Shown here piece by piece: positions 17,339 to 26,414 of a stretch of 64,000 nt of DNA. Made by a program: the position numbers and the translations under genes. The notes under the pieces were generated by a model that searched no databases, was not told the DNA's origin, and saw only the letters and a list, made by a program, of their open reading frames with translations. Source of the DNA: Clostridium_AF sediminicola (GTDB lineage Bacteria; Bacillota; Clostridia; Clostridiales; Clostridiaceae); contig NZ_BAABMF010000019.1 in assembly GCF_050402865.1 (NCBI RefSeq), forward strand, positions 26,774-90,773, in the 5' to 3' direction. Positions within the stretch are counted from its first letter, which is position 1. Each line of letters begins with the position of its first letter.

Positions 17339-18217
17339 CTATAATAACTTATATGTAATATTATAATTTCTAGCATGCTTCCTGAATTCATTAGGTGTTA
17401 ATCCTTCAATATTTTTAAAGTTTCTAATAAAATGGCTTGTATTGCAGAAACCTAAATCATTAGATATATTTTCAATTTTTTTATCTGTGGTGCAAAGAAA
17501 CTCTTTAGCTTTATTGATTCTTCTATTCAGAATATACTTACCAGGTGTTGTACCTGTAATTTTTAAAAATAGCCTAGCAAAATAAGCAGGACTATAGTTT
17601 GATATTTTCGAAAGATTTTCAATACTGAGGTTATCTTCTAAATTATTTTCAATATAGTCTAATACTCTTTTCAATTTTGATTTACTTGAATTTAGGGATT
17701 CACTTTTATAACTATATTCACTTATTTCAATTATATATAAAAGTATTGAGTACAGAAATTTTGAAATTATATAAATATTTTTCTCATTATAGTTATTCAG
17801 AAAGAAAAAAATTCTTCTTAAATAGTTAAGAATTCTATTATTCTGTGGAGCTTCAATAATTGGGCTAATATTATTTAAAACTGAATTCATAATATTTGCA
17901 GAGTCTCCACCTGCAAATTCAATCCACTCTAAAGAAATGAAATCATTACAGTTGATCCCGTAATGATGACTATTATATGGATCTAATAGAAACATATCTC
18001 CCTTCTTAAGTAAAAACTTTTTAGATTTATAAAAGAGAAAAACAGAGCCCCTTGATACATAATGAATACTACAATAAGGATATGCACTATTTCTTTTTAT
18101 ATTTAATTCTGTATTCGCTTGATTTCTACCTGCTCGATTAATAAAATACACCAATGAATCTAAGTTGGTTATATATTTATTTATATAAGAAAAATTATTT
18201 ATATCTATTCCTCCCAA
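17339..18217 (-). CDS. Cupin-AraC transcriptional regulator
   Basis: The protein (up to 292 residues) has an N-terminal AraC-binding cupin ('VSRGSVFLFYKSKKFLLKKGDMFLLDPYNSHHYG') that senses a sugar-like ligand and a C-terminal double helix-turn-helix ('LSKISNYSPAYFARLFLKITGTTPGKYILNRRINKAKEFL', 'ISNDLGFCNTSHFIRNFK'). It is divergent from the intact URO-D-like gene and lies beside the operon promoter P1, so it is a good candidate for binding the shared boxes. The start is uncertain: the TTG at 18217 overlaps GGGAGG, and the best-spaced codon after that ribosome site is ATA at 18200-18202. Confidence 0.9.
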   Translation of the reverse strand: MGGIDINNFSYINKYITNLDSLVYFINRAGRNQANTELNIKRNSAYPYCSIHYVSRGSVFLFYKSKKFLLKKGDMFLLDPYNSHHYGINCNDFISLEWIEFAGGDSANIMNSVLNNISPIIEAPQNNRILNYLRRIFFFLNNYNEKNIYIISKFLYSILLYIIEISEYSYKSESLNSSKSKLKRVLDYIENNLEDNLSIENLSKISNYSPAYFARLFLKITGTTPGKYILNRRINKAKEFLCTTDKKIENISNDLGFCNTSHFIRNFKNIEGLTPNEFRKHARNYNITYKLL

Positions 18218-18235
18218 AGTTTTTTTGTATATACT

Positions 18236-18301
18236 ATGTCAAGAATATACTATTTCATGTCAAGTTTATATCTAATAACAACTCTAATGTATTGATATAA
18301 T
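18236..18301 (+). promoter_or_regulatory. Direct repeats and -10 box in the araC/URO-D divergent region
   Basis: ATGTCAAG occurs at 18236-18243 and again at 18257-18264, a 21-bp period (two helical turns), which suits a tandem AraC-protein site. TATAAT at 18296-18301 lacks a good -35, as expected for an activated plus-strand promoter of the URO-D-like gene. Confidence 0.55.
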
Positions 18302-18380
18302 CATTATAACAATAAATTTATTTAAAAGTAAATAATTATAAACAAAATCAAAATTATACTATTAATTGGAGGGATATTTT

Positions 18381-19430
18381 ATGTTGTCAAGAGAAAGAGT
18401 AAGAAAGGCTATTATGCATAAACAACCAGATAGAGTTCCAACAAATTTCGAGTGTGTAGATTCAGTAATGGAAAAATTATTAAAACATTATAGTTTCAAT
18501 AATGCAGAGCAAGTTTATCAAAAATTTGAAATAGACATTAGAAGTATATCTCCCATATATTGTGGACCAGAATTGAAAAGCTACACTGATATTGATGGGA
18601 ACAAAGTTCAGGAGAATTTTCTAGGCTTTAGTAGAACACATATTTGGACAGGAAAAGAATATAACCATATAACTACTTCTTTCCCAATGGATTCATTTCA
18701 AACGGTAGAAGATATTGATAATTATAAGTGGCCATCTCCAGACTGGTTTGATTATGAAAGCATAAAATATCAATGTGAACAGCATAAAGATAAAGCAATA
18801 ATAGTAGGCCATGAAGGACCATTTCAAATAGTCACCAATCTAAGAAGAATGGAAAACTTATTTATGGATATGATTTTAAATCCTCAGTTTGCTAAGCGTT
18901 TATTTGATAGAATGGTTGAATTTGAATTAGAGTATTATGAGAGAATTCTAATAGCTGGAGATGGTAAAATTGACATTATAAGACCTCATGATGATTATGG
19001 AACCCAGATAGGTTTACTCTTTAGTGTAGATATATGGAGAAAATACATGAAGGAGAATACAAGAAAATTAGTTGATTTAGCACATAAATACGGGGCTTTC
19101 TATCAACAGCATTCATGTGGTGCTATTCGAGAAATAATACCTGAACTTGTTGATTGCGGAGTTGATATTCTTGAGCCTATACAAAAGGTAAAAGGTATGG
19201 AACCTGAAAAACTCAAAAAGGACTTTGGACATGAATTGGCATTTCAAGGAGGAATAGACACTCAGAAAATACTTCCTAAAGGTTCAGTAAAAGATGTAAT
19301 AAATGAAACGAACCATTTTATAGATACATTTAATGTTGAAGGTGGATATATACTGATGGGTTCTCAATCTTTTGAAGGTGATATCCCTATAGAGAATATT
19401 GAAGCTATTTATAGTGTTTCAAGGATTTAA
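18381..19430 (+). CDS. URO-D/MtaA-like methyltransferase-family protein
   Basis: This 349-residue protein starts with 'MLSRERVRKAIMHKQPDRVP', the standard N-terminus of COG0407 URO-D-like proteins, and has 'PHDDYGTQIGLLFS' and 'GAFYQQHSCGAIREIIPEL'. The HxCG matches the first zinc ligands of MtaA/CmuA-type corrinoid methyltransferases, but where those have a third Cys this protein reads 'LMGSQSFEGDIP', so metal binding may be altered. It lies divergent from the cupin-AraC gene. A link to demethylating the imported sugar is possible but there is no corrinoid protein in the window. The start ATG at 18381 follows GGAGGG; a TTG 15 bases upstream overlaps that site. Confidence 0.78.
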   Translation: MLSRERVRKAIMHKQPDRVPTNFECVDSVMEKLLKHYSFNNAEQVYQKFEIDIRSISPIYCGPELKSYTDIDGNKVQENFLGFSRTHIWTGKEYNHITTSFPMDSFQTVEDIDNYKWPSPDWFDYESIKYQCEQHKDKAIIVGHEGPFQIVTNLRRMENLFMDMILNPQFAKRLFDRMVEFELEYYERILIAGDGKIDIIRPHDDYGTQIGLLFSVDIWRKYMKENTRKLVDLAHKYGAFYQQHSCGAIREIIPELVDCGVDILEPIQKVKGMEPEKLKKDFGHELAFQGGIDTQKILPKGSVKDVINETNHFIDTFNVEGGYILMGSQSFEGDIPIENIEAIYSVSRI

Positions 19431-19498
19431 TATAACCATATGTATGAGTTTTTATATCAAATATATAATATTAATTTAGATAATCCATTACAAATTAG

Positions 19499-19534
19499 AA
19501 CACTAGATATCTATAAAAATAGATTTCTAGTGTT
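19499..19534. terminator. Bidirectional terminator between URO-D-like and M18 genes
   Basis: Arms 19499-19514 and 19519-19534 (AACACTAGA...TCTAGTGTT) pair with one mismatch and are followed by TTTT on the plus strand. Confidence 0.8.
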
Positions 19535-19543
19535 TTAAATCCA

Positions 19544-20854
19544 CTAATTAAAAAAAGTTTTTAAACATTTATACATGTAAAAATGATCATCAACTCCAAC
19601 CAACTCTCGAATAGAATGCATAGCTAGCATTGGTATGCCAATATCTACTGCATTTATATTTAAGTGAGTTGAACTTATCGGTCCTATAGTTGATCCCCCT
19701 CTTTCATCAGACCTATTTACAAACTTTTGTAACGGTACTTCAGCATTTTGGCATATTTGTGTAAATATTGCAGAAGAAAAACTATCTGAAGTATATTTCT
19801 GATTTGCGCTTATTTTAAGTGCAGGTCCATAATTTATAATCGGCTTGCTTGTAGGGTCACTTTTATCTGTTTTATTTGGATGTACTGCATGTGCCCCATC
19901 TGCTGAAACCATAAAAGAATTAGCTATCGCTCTAAAAAACTCTTCTCTACTTCCAGCTAAAGAGTATACTATCCTTTCCAAAATATTCGATAGTAACTCT
20001 GAATCCGCACCTTGCTTTGTAGAACTACCTATTTCTTCATTATCGAAAAGTGCTAGCACATTAATACCATTTTTCACTTTAGTATCTGTTATTGCTTTTA
20101 ACCCTGCATGAACTGCTTCTAGATCATCTAATCTTGATGCTGATATAAATTCATCCTTTAGCCCAATAACTTTACCATCTTCAAACTCATATAAGAATAA
20201 ATCAAAATCTAAAACCTCTTCTATATCTACATTTAACTCTTTAGATATTAATTTCATTAAAAAATTTTCTTTTTCAAATTCATCATTTATCATTCCTAGT
20301 AATGGCAATGTATCTTTTTGAGGATTCAATTCAATGCCTTTATTAACATCCCTATTCATATGAATGGCAAGATTAGGTATTATCATCATAGGCTTTTTAA
20401 AATTAACAAATTCTATTCTCGGCTTCATTATATTTTTACTTTTAAGAGTTACTCTTCCTGCTATTGATAAAGGTCTATCCATCCAAGTGTTTAAGATTGG
20501 TCCACCATACACCTCAGTATTCAATCGCAAATATTTTTTTTCTTCTATCATCTCAGGACATGGTTTTACTCTAAAACCAGGAGTATCAGTATGAGCTCCA
20601 ACTATTTTAAAACCTTCTTCTTCAACTTTTCCTTCTCCTATAGCAAATGCTACTAAAGCCGAATCATTTTTCGTCGTAAAATACTTGCCATGAAACTTTA
20701 AATTCCACTTATCGCCTTCTTTTAGTTCATTAAATCCTTGAGATTTTAATAATGATTTTGCTTTAATTACAGCATGAAATGCTGTAGGACTTTCACTTAT
20801 AAAACTAATAAGTTCCTTAGCTAAATCTAATTTTTCATTACTTTTTTTGCTCAT
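19544..20854 (-). CDS. M18-family metallo-aminopeptidase
   Basis: This 436-residue cytoplasmic enzyme removes N-terminal residues from peptides, often acidic ones. Zinc-site motifs of family M18 are visible: 'GAHTDTPGFRVKP' (His, Asp), 'LFDNEEIGSSTKQGADS' (Asp, Glu-Glu), 'VSADGAHAVHPN' (Asp) and 'MLAMHSIRELVG' (final His). It precedes nothing on its strand except the terminator, and follows the MATE gene by 15 bases, so the two may share a transcript. Confidence 0.93.
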   Translation of the reverse strand: MSKKSNEKLDLAKELISFISESPTAFHAVIKAKSLLKSQGFNELKEGDKWNLKFHGKYFTTKNDSALVAFAIGEGKVEEEGFKIVGAHTDTPGFRVKPCPEMIEEKKYLRLNTEVYGGPILNTWMDRPLSIAGRVTLKSKNIMKPRIEFVNFKKPMMIIPNLAIHMNRDVNKGIELNPQKDTLPLLGMINDEFEKENFLMKLISKELNVDIEEVLDFDLFLYEFEDGKVIGLKDEFISASRLDDLEAVHAGLKAITDTKVKNGINVLALFDNEEIGSSTKQGADSELLSNILERIVYSLAGSREEFFRAIANSFMVSADGAHAVHPNKTDKSDPTSKPIINYGPALKISANQKYTSDSFSSAIFTQICQNAEVPLQKFVNRSDERGGSTIGPISSTHLNINAVDIGIPMLAMHSIRELVGVDDHFYMYKCLKTFFN

Positions 20855-20869
20855 ATTTTCCCTCCAAAT

Positions 20870-22231
20870 TTACTCTTGGTTAACTAGATTTTTAACCCAT
20901 TTTTTTGATATAACTCTTGGTATACCTATTGCCAACTTTATTATTTCTTCTAAATTTGCTAAAAGTACAACAATATACACTGGCAATTTCCAATACCATG
21001 CTCCTAGAAAAACTAAAGGAACTCCAATAAGCCAAATAGAGCTCATTTCTAAAAACATTGCATATTTTGTATCTCCACCACTTCTTAAAACACCTACAAT
21101 TATAATGATATTACAAGTTTTTACAACAATAAACATTGAAATTATTTTCAATATAATTACAGTGTTTTGAATTACTCCTTTACTAACATTGAAAAAGCTC
21201 ACAATTAGAGGTGCTGAAACAAATAATATTACTCCTAGAACAAATGAAACAATTATTCCTACAAAGAAGAATTTTTTAGAATAATCTATAGCTTTTTTTT
21301 CATTGTTAGCCCCAATCTCATTACCCAATATTACTGTACAAGCATTCCCTAAACCAATTGAAAGAATAAAAAACAAATTCTGAATGGTGTTCCCTATCTG
21401 TACTGAAGCAATTGCCTCAGTGCTCATTCTTGCATAAGCTACTGTGTATGCAGTCATTCCTAAAGACCAGAAAAACTCATTAATTATAACAGGAGCCGCT
21501 GTTTTAAATATTTTTATTACAAATTCACGAGACAAATCTAAGAGTTCTGAAATCTTAGCAGCTATCGCAATATCGCTTCTATACACTATAACTAATATTA
21601 AAACAACATCTACTGTTCTAGCTAATAAAGTTGCATATGCAGCTCCTTTCACGCCTAGGGCAGGCGCTCCAAAATTACCAAAGATTAATACATAGTTAAA
21701 AAAAGTATTGCACCCAAGCGAAATTCCACTAACAAACATAGGAATTTTAGCTTGACCTATGCTTCGAGATGAAAAACCATAGGCAAAACTAACAGCCGTA
21801 AATACATAACTTAAAGCAACTATAACAATATACTCAGTTCCTAGCAATATAACATTTATATCCTTAGAAAAGATACTTAGTATACCTTTTGGAAAAATCA
21901 TAACTAATATTGTGAAAATTATTGCAATAGATATCCCTGCAGTCAAACACACCCCAAGAACTCGTCTAATATTTTTCACGTCTCTTTTCCCCCAATATTG
22001 AGAGGTAAAAATCGAAGCTCCACTAAAAACTCCAAATAATATTACTACAAACAAGAAAAAAACTTGATTTGAAAGACCAACAGCTGCAATACTTTGATCT
22101 CCCAATTTTCCTATCATAACTGTATCTACCATATTAAGTGATGAAGATATAAAGTTTTGAATGACAATTGGCACTGCAACAGCAATTAACTTTTTATAAA
22201 AATCCCAATCTTTTATTCTACCATCCTTCAT
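20870..22231 (-). CDS. MATE-family efflux transporter
   Basis: This 453-residue protein has twelve hydrophobic segments in two halves. Family marks are 'AVPIVIQNFISSSLNMVDTVMIGKLGDQSIAAVGLSNQ' in the first half and 'RMSTEAIASVQIGNTIQNLFF' in the second. MATE proteins exchange H+ or Na+ for drugs or metabolites. The start at 22231 is preceded by GGGGGG at 6 bases; the longer frame begins without one. Confidence 0.92.
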   Translation of the reverse strand: MKDGRIKDWDFYKKLIAVAVPIVIQNFISSSLNMVDTVMIGKLGDQSIAAVGLSNQVFFLFVVILFGVFSGASIFTSQYWGKRDVKNIRRVLGVCLTAGISIAIIFTILVMIFPKGILSIFSKDINVILLGTEYIVIVALSYVFTAVSFAYGFSSRSIGQAKIPMFVSGISLGCNTFFNYVLIFGNFGAPALGVKGAAYATLLARTVDVVLILVIVYRSDIAIAAKISELLDLSREFVIKIFKTAAPVIINEFFWSLGMTAYTVAYARMSTEAIASVQIGNTIQNLFFILSIGLGNACTVILGNEIGANNEKKAIDYSKKFFFVGIIVSFVLGVILFVSAPLIVSFFNVSKGVIQNTVIILKIISMFIVVKTCNIIIIVGVLRSGGDTKYAMFLEMSSIWLIGVPLVFLGAWYWKLPVYIVVLLANLEEIIKLAIGIPRVISKKWVKNLVNQE

Positions 22232-22272
22232 AAAAATCCCCCCATGATTCAGTGCACTGACCACTAATAAAC

Positions 22273-22704
22273 TTATCTTGCACTCTCTTTTACTTTTTCA
22301 TCCTTCTTTTCCCGTAAAGATTTTACCAATTTCTTAACAACATATACTCCTGCTCGAATTAATATATATATTGAGAACATATAGACAAATCCCCATAATC
22401 CAGCTATAATATCCTCAAATTCCATCATTCCACCACCGGTAATCTTTTGTTCAATTTCAATGGCAAATACTAAAACTATAAGCACAGTTATTGTATAGAT
22501 AAATGAAACAACTTCAACACTTAATTTTACTAAAGCCTTAAAAGCTTGATTCACCACTAAGAACATTATAATGCCAATAATCCCAATAATAATAAAATGT
22601 AGTTCTTTATCCGTAAAATCGAACCCCATTTTTTGAAATATTCTAATGAGTAAATGGTGTATTTCATTTAATATAAAACTCAATAATTCTAATACTTTTA
22701 CCAC
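22273..22704 (-). CDS. Small membrane protein of unknown function
   Basis: This 143-residue protein is not recognised. It has an amphipathic N-terminus, three to four hydrophobic segments ('FIIIGIIGIIMFLVV', 'FIYTITVLIVLVFAIEI', 'GLWGFVYMFSIYILIRAGVYVV') and a charged, Lys-rich tail. GTG start after AAAGGGGTGG. It lies upstream of the MATE gene with a 41-bp gap and is probably in the same transcript. Confidence 0.6.
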   Translation of the reverse strand: MVKVLELLSFILNEIHHLLIRIFQKMGFDFTDKELHFIIIGIIGIIMFLVVNQAFKALVKLSVEVVSFIYTITVLIVLVFAIEIEQKITGGGMMEFEDIIAGLWGFVYMFSIYILIRAGVYVVKKLVKSLREKKDEKVKESAR

Positions 22705-22804
22705 TTAACCACCCCTTTTTTCAATTCACAATTCACAGAAAAGAAACTTTCCCAAGTGAAAACAAAAAATTAATAACTACAACTATTTTAGCAATAGAAC
22801 AAGA

Positions 22805-23500
22805 TTAGTACTTCTCCCCACTTAAAGAGAGCAAAACCTGTGATGGTAAGTAAAATACCCAAATAAAATACCTACTTACATTATTAATATTATTTATTAT
22901 TTCATTATTTAAATCCAAATAAGTAAAATAGTTAGTTAATCCTACACTTATATCACATAGCAAGAATAAGATCATTCCATAGCGTACAAGCTTTCTATTA
23001 AAGGCTAATCTATATCCATAATTTTTGCAAAAATAAGCAGCTATTGTACTCCCAATAATTAAAAAACCATATAAAACTACAGCTGTCCATATAACTTTAT
23101 CTCTAAAAACATCTAATATGTACAAAATTTGAATACCTAAAACTAGGCCAATCAATAATTTTAGAAGAATATTTAATATTCCACCACTCTTTACTTTAGC
23201 ATGTCTATAAATATATATAATTTGTACTATACTGAAAAGCAAAACACCATAATAAAATTTATCCGTAAGTAAAAGGAAATAATCTGTTATTATAGTCAAT
23301 AGCCTAGCAACCCTTAATAACACTATATCTCTATTGCTAATTATTTCTCTATATGAAAATGTTAAGACAAAGCAAAGTACTATACTAATAAATTTTATTT
23401 TATCCGTATTAAATATATTTTTGTAGTCAACTATTAAAAATATGAAATATATTAATATCAATACAATAAGTATAGTTCTTTTACATGAAATTTGTTTCAT
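22805..23500 (-). CDS. YhhN/TMEM86-like membrane protein (lysoplasmalogenase-like)
   Basis: The 231-residue protein has about seven to eight membrane segments. 'LLTIITDYFLLLTDKFYYGVLLFSIVQIIYIYRH', 'YGMILFLLCDISVGL' and the C-terminal 'FIWVFYLPSQVLLSLSG' resemble the YhhN/TMEM86 family, whose conserved acidic residues lie in such helices. Members in animals and some bacteria cleave lysoplasmalogens; plasmalogen lipids are common in anaerobic clostridia. The match is partial and from memory. It overlaps the DMT gene by 20 bp, indicating translational coupling. Confidence 0.55.
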   Translation of the reverse strand: MKQISCKRTILIVLILIYFIFLIVDYKNIFNTDKIKFISIVLCFVLTFSYREIISNRDIVLLRVARLLTIITDYFLLLTDKFYYGVLLFSIVQIIYIYRHAKVKSGGILNILLKLLIGLVLGIQILYILDVFRDKVIWTAVVLYGFLIIGSTIAAYFCKNYGYRLAFNRKLVRYGMILFLLCDISVGLTNYFTYLDLNNEIINNINNVSRYFIWVFYLPSQVLLSLSGEKY

Positions 23501-24455
23501 TCAGCATCCTTCTTTTTTTAATACTTCTTCTTTTTTTTACAAAGGTATAATTTATAGCTATAATACCCATAGAAACAAAAATTAATGCAATTAAAGTATT
23601 TATTGTAAATACCTCCCCCTGAAGAAAGAGAATAGATAAAATCATTCCTGATATAGGAATCATAAATCTATAAATAGCAATCTCACCAGCTTTATTGTAT
23701 TTTAATAATGAATACCAAATTGAAAAAGCAGTAGCTGATAAAAAAGCTGCATAACCCAAAAGAATGTATCCCTTCAATGTAAATGTTATAGCACCTTCAG
23801 ATAATCTTGGAACTCCGAATATTAGAACAATAGAAGAACCTATAAACATTTGCCAAGCAGTAATAACAAATGGATTAATCTCTTTTGATAATTCTTTTGC
23901 TAATATTGCAGCAATGGCTCCAAATACACAGGATAGCATTATAAATCCTTCTCCAAATAAAGTAAAGTTCATATTAAAACCTTTGCCCCAATTAACAACT
24001 ATTATACCCGTAAATCCAAATAACAGACCTAATATTTTGTTTATATTCATCTTATCATTATGGTAATAAAAATGTGCTATTAACATAACAGCAAATGCCT
24101 CAAAGGAAACAAGTATAGATGCTTTTGATCCCATTATGTTCGATAGTCCAATATAAAAAAAGGAATATTGTAAACTCGTTTGAATTATTCCTCCTAAAAA
24201 TAAAAACTTGATATACTTTTTATTTATTTTTAAAGATTTCTTTAATATAAAACGTGTAAATAAAAATATCATTATTGAAGCTATAAAGAATCTTAGACCA
24301 GCAAAAACTATTTTTGCTACCAAATCTTCATTCCCTATGCCAACTTCTATATAACTTACTTTTATAGTTGGAAAAGCACTTCCCCATAAAACCGCACATA
24401 TAATTGCAAGTATTATTACATTAATCTTCTTAGTTAAAATATTTTTGCTATCCAT
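23481..24455 (-). CDS. DMT-superfamily (EamA) transporter
   Basis: The 324-residue protein has ten hydrophobic helices in two EamA repeats, with 'ILAIICAVLWGSAFPTIKVSY' opening the first and 'CVFGAIAAILAKELSKEINPFVITAWQMFIGS' opening the second. Such proteins export metabolites or amino acids. It ends within the next gene. Confidence 0.88.
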   Translation of the reverse strand: MDSKNILTKKINVIILAIICAVLWGSAFPTIKVSYIEVGIGNEDLVAKIVFAGLRFFIASIMIFLFTRFILKKSLKINKKYIKFLFLGGIIQTSLQYSFFYIGLSNIMGSKASILVSFEAFAVMLIAHFYYHNDKMNINKILGLLFGFTGIIVVNWGKGFNMNFTLFGEGFIMLSCVFGAIAAILAKELSKEINPFVITAWQMFIGSSIVLIFGVPRLSEGAITFTLKGYILLGYAAFLSATAFSIWYSLLKYNKAGEIAIYRFMIPISGMILSILFLQGEVFTINTLIALIFVSMGIIAINYTFVKKRRSIKKRRMLNETNFM

Positions 24456-24649
24456 AGTACACCTCGTTTTTTCATCATCAATAGATTATAACATAAACAA
24501 AACAAATTGCGTCATCTTTCTGAAATTTATACTAGCTGTATGTTTTAAGTTATAACTTGGACTTAATTTAAAGATTCTCTAAAAGAAAATAATCCTTTAC
24601 TTGCGATGTTTTCAGAATTTTTTTAATATAACAACATTTCAATATACCA

Positions 24650-24678
24650 TTGACCCGATTACCCCCTATAGGTATAAT
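24650..24678 (+). promoter_or_regulatory. Sigma-A promoter with CsoR/CstR-like operator
   Basis: TTGACC (24650-24655), a 17-bp spacer and TATAAT (24673-24678) form a strong promoter. The spacer holds ATTACCCCCTATAGGTAT, a near-palindrome of the TACC(C)n...GGTA type bound by CsoR-family repressors for copper or persulfide. The operator identity is inferred from similarity to remembered sites. Confidence 0.6.
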
Positions 24679-24712
24679 GAAAAAGAATCAAATATACACC
24701 TAGGAGGTATTT

Positions 24713-25183
24713 ATGATTAAAGGAAAATCACATCAAAAATGGTCTTGGATTATAATGGTTTCATTTATATTATTATCAATATTGGATATAAGATTTGGAT
24801 TATTAGGCATTCTATGCATGACAATGCCAATGTACCATGCGTTAAAAGGTAGAGGTAAAATTCATTGTTCTCACTACTGCCCAAGAGGCTCTATACTACA
24901 AAAATTTTTGAAGGAACTAAGCTTTAATAATACACTTCCAATAAAAGTTAGAAAACATGGTAAAAAAGTATTGTTAACAATAATGGGTATTCTATTTTCT
25001 ATTTCAATGTATCATGCAGGTCCAAATATTTATAAAATAGGTTTTGGATTATTTAGATTAATGACATCATCTCTAGCTTTAGGTGTGATTATGGGAATAA
25101 TATTTAAACCAAGAAGTTGGTGCCAAGTATGTCCAATGGGATATGCTACTGAGTTAATCTCAAAATGTAAAAAAGCAGCTTAA
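24713..25183 (+). CDS. Membrane 4Fe-4S protein (NapH/NosR-like fragment family)
   Basis: This 156-residue protein has about four membrane helices and two cytoplasmic-face Cys motifs, 'CSHYCPRGS' (CX3CP, about residue 52) and 'CQVCPMGY' (CX2CP, about residue 140). Both match the membrane-embedded CX3CP motifs of NapH/NosR/CcoG proteins, but the two ferredoxin domains of those proteins are absent. It would hold one cluster at most. The CsoR/CstR-like operator suggests a link to copper or reactive-sulfur handling. Excellent ribosome site (AGGAGG). Confidence 0.7.
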   Translation: MIKGKSHQKWSWIIMVSFILLSILDIRFGLLGILCMTMPMYHALKGRGKIHCSHYCPRGSILQKFLKELSFNNTLPIKVRKHGKKVLLTIMGILFSISMYHAGPNIYKIGFGLFRLMTSSLALGVIMGIIFKPRSWCQVCPMGYATELISKCKKAA

Positions 25184-25217
25184 TATAAACGATAACTTAA
25201 CATTTGTTAACTACTCA

Positions 25218-25247
25218 AAATGAGAACTCAATTTTGAGTTCTCATTT
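25218..25247. terminator. Bidirectional terminator
   Basis: A perfect 14-bp stem (25218-25231 with 25234-25247; AATGAGAACTCAA arm) lies between converging genes. Confidence 0.75.
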
Positions 25248-25279
25248 CAGTTAAGTATTTCCTTAATTAATTCAGCTTT

Positions 25280-26047
25280 CTATTTATCATATCCACTACC
25301 TTCTTCATTCAATGAATAACCTATCTCAAAGGTATTACCATCACTTATAAATGGTTTCTGAAACTGAACAGTCCCTACGCCTTCTTTAATTCTTCTAAAT
25401 TCAAATAAACTATCATCACCATATTCATACTTTATATCATATACTCTTTTACCATTTTCTAATTCTATCTTTGTTATAGTTCCTTTAACTTCCAAGTGAT
25501 TTCCTTCTTTATCAACTGCCCTTTGAATCCAAGTATTTCCTACTTTCAATGGTGCTTTTATTATAATTAAATTATCAAATATAGAATCCATCATTATTTC
25601 CTCTTCTTTAATTTGAACCAATTCACCATTTTTTAATAAGTATTGAAGCTTCACTGAAAAATCTAACTTAGATTCACCATCAGACATATCTTCTACTTCA
25701 CCCTCTAAAATATATTGGTAATCTGGAGCCTCATAATTAATTCTTTTTAATTCTAATATATTCCCATACTCTGCAAAACCATTATATACCCATCTAAATC
25801 CAGTTTGGTTAGGTAATAAATCTTTTAAAATTTCATTATTTTCATTTTTAGGGTTACTAATCTCAATCTCATTGTTATCGCCATTACTTTTACTATTTTG
25901 ATTGTTATCTAACTTATTAGAAATTTTATTTGATGACCCTATATTATCTTCAATCTTATTCTCTACTTCTTTCTCTGCACATGCAGTAAGTATAATTAGA
26001 CCAGTGGTGATTAAAACAATTGAAAATATTTGTAACTTTTTATTCAT
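25280..26047 (-). CDS. Lipoprotein of unknown function
   Basis: The signal peptide ends in the lipobox 'LTAC' about residue 24, after which comes a Asn/Ser/Lys/Glu-rich linker (about 25-75) and a globular domain of about 175 residues beginning 'NQTGFRWVYNGFAEYGNILELKRI'. That domain resembles proteins with a beta-rich 'YFPl..Gn.W.Y' type fold seen in clostridial lipoproteins, but I cannot name the family. Start at 26047 is supported by AAAGGGGG seven bases upstream. Confidence 0.7.
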   Translation of the reverse strand: MNKKLQIFSIVLITTGLIILTACAEKEVENKIEDNIGSSNKISNKLDNNQNSKSNGDNNEIEISNPKNENNEILKDLLPNQTGFRWVYNGFAEYGNILELKRINYEAPDYQYILEGEVEDMSDGESKLDFSVKLQYLLKNGELVQIKEEEIMMDSIFDNLIIIKAPLKVGNTWIQRAVDKEGNHLEVKGTITKIELENGKRVYDIKYEYGDDSLFEFRRIKEGVGTVQFQKPFISDGNTFEIGYSLNEEGSGYDK

Positions 26048-26062
26048 TATAAAACCCCCTTT

Positions 26063-26305
26063 AGATAAATTGCGAAGAAAAGAGTTTCGCAATATATAGT
26101 TGACAGTCTACAGTAAAGGTTGATTTTCTTGCAGAAAATCTTTAATTAAACCTTTGTTAGCTTCGCTAACTGGAACAAGGAACTTTTGCTAAGGCAAAAG
26201 GAAAGAAATTTTAATTTAAAGCTTTCACTTTAGTGAAAGTTGTCCTTTACTGTAAACTGAAAACTGTCAACCGTCAACTAGTTCGTAATCTATTTCTACG
26301 AAGAC
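26063..26305 (-). repeat. Modular hairpin repeat, copy 1 (reverse orientation)
   Basis: This 240-bp intergenic unit opens with a small GCGAA hairpin (26070-26092), then TTGACAGT-type iterations, three small stem-loops, and inverted TGACAGT-type iterations ending CTAGTTCG. Its core, around GCAGAAAATCTTTAA and CTTTTGCTAAGGCAAAAGG, is the reverse complement of the cores at 52534 and 62649. There is no coding potential. It fills most of the 26048-26414 gap. Confidence 0.75.
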
Positions 26306-26379
26306 ACAAACTATATAACTATATTATACATCAATTACTAAAGTGTTATTTATACTTGTATAGAAAAAAACTGTAAACT

Positions 26380-26412
26380 AAAAAAGCTCTTCTCAAAGAG
26401 AAAAACTTTTTT
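26380..26412 (-). terminator. Terminator of the queT gene
   Basis: CTCTT pairs with AAGAG, and outer AAAAAAG with CTTTTTT around an A-rich bulge; on the minus strand a run of T follows. Confidence 0.6.
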
Positions 26413-26414
26413 AT

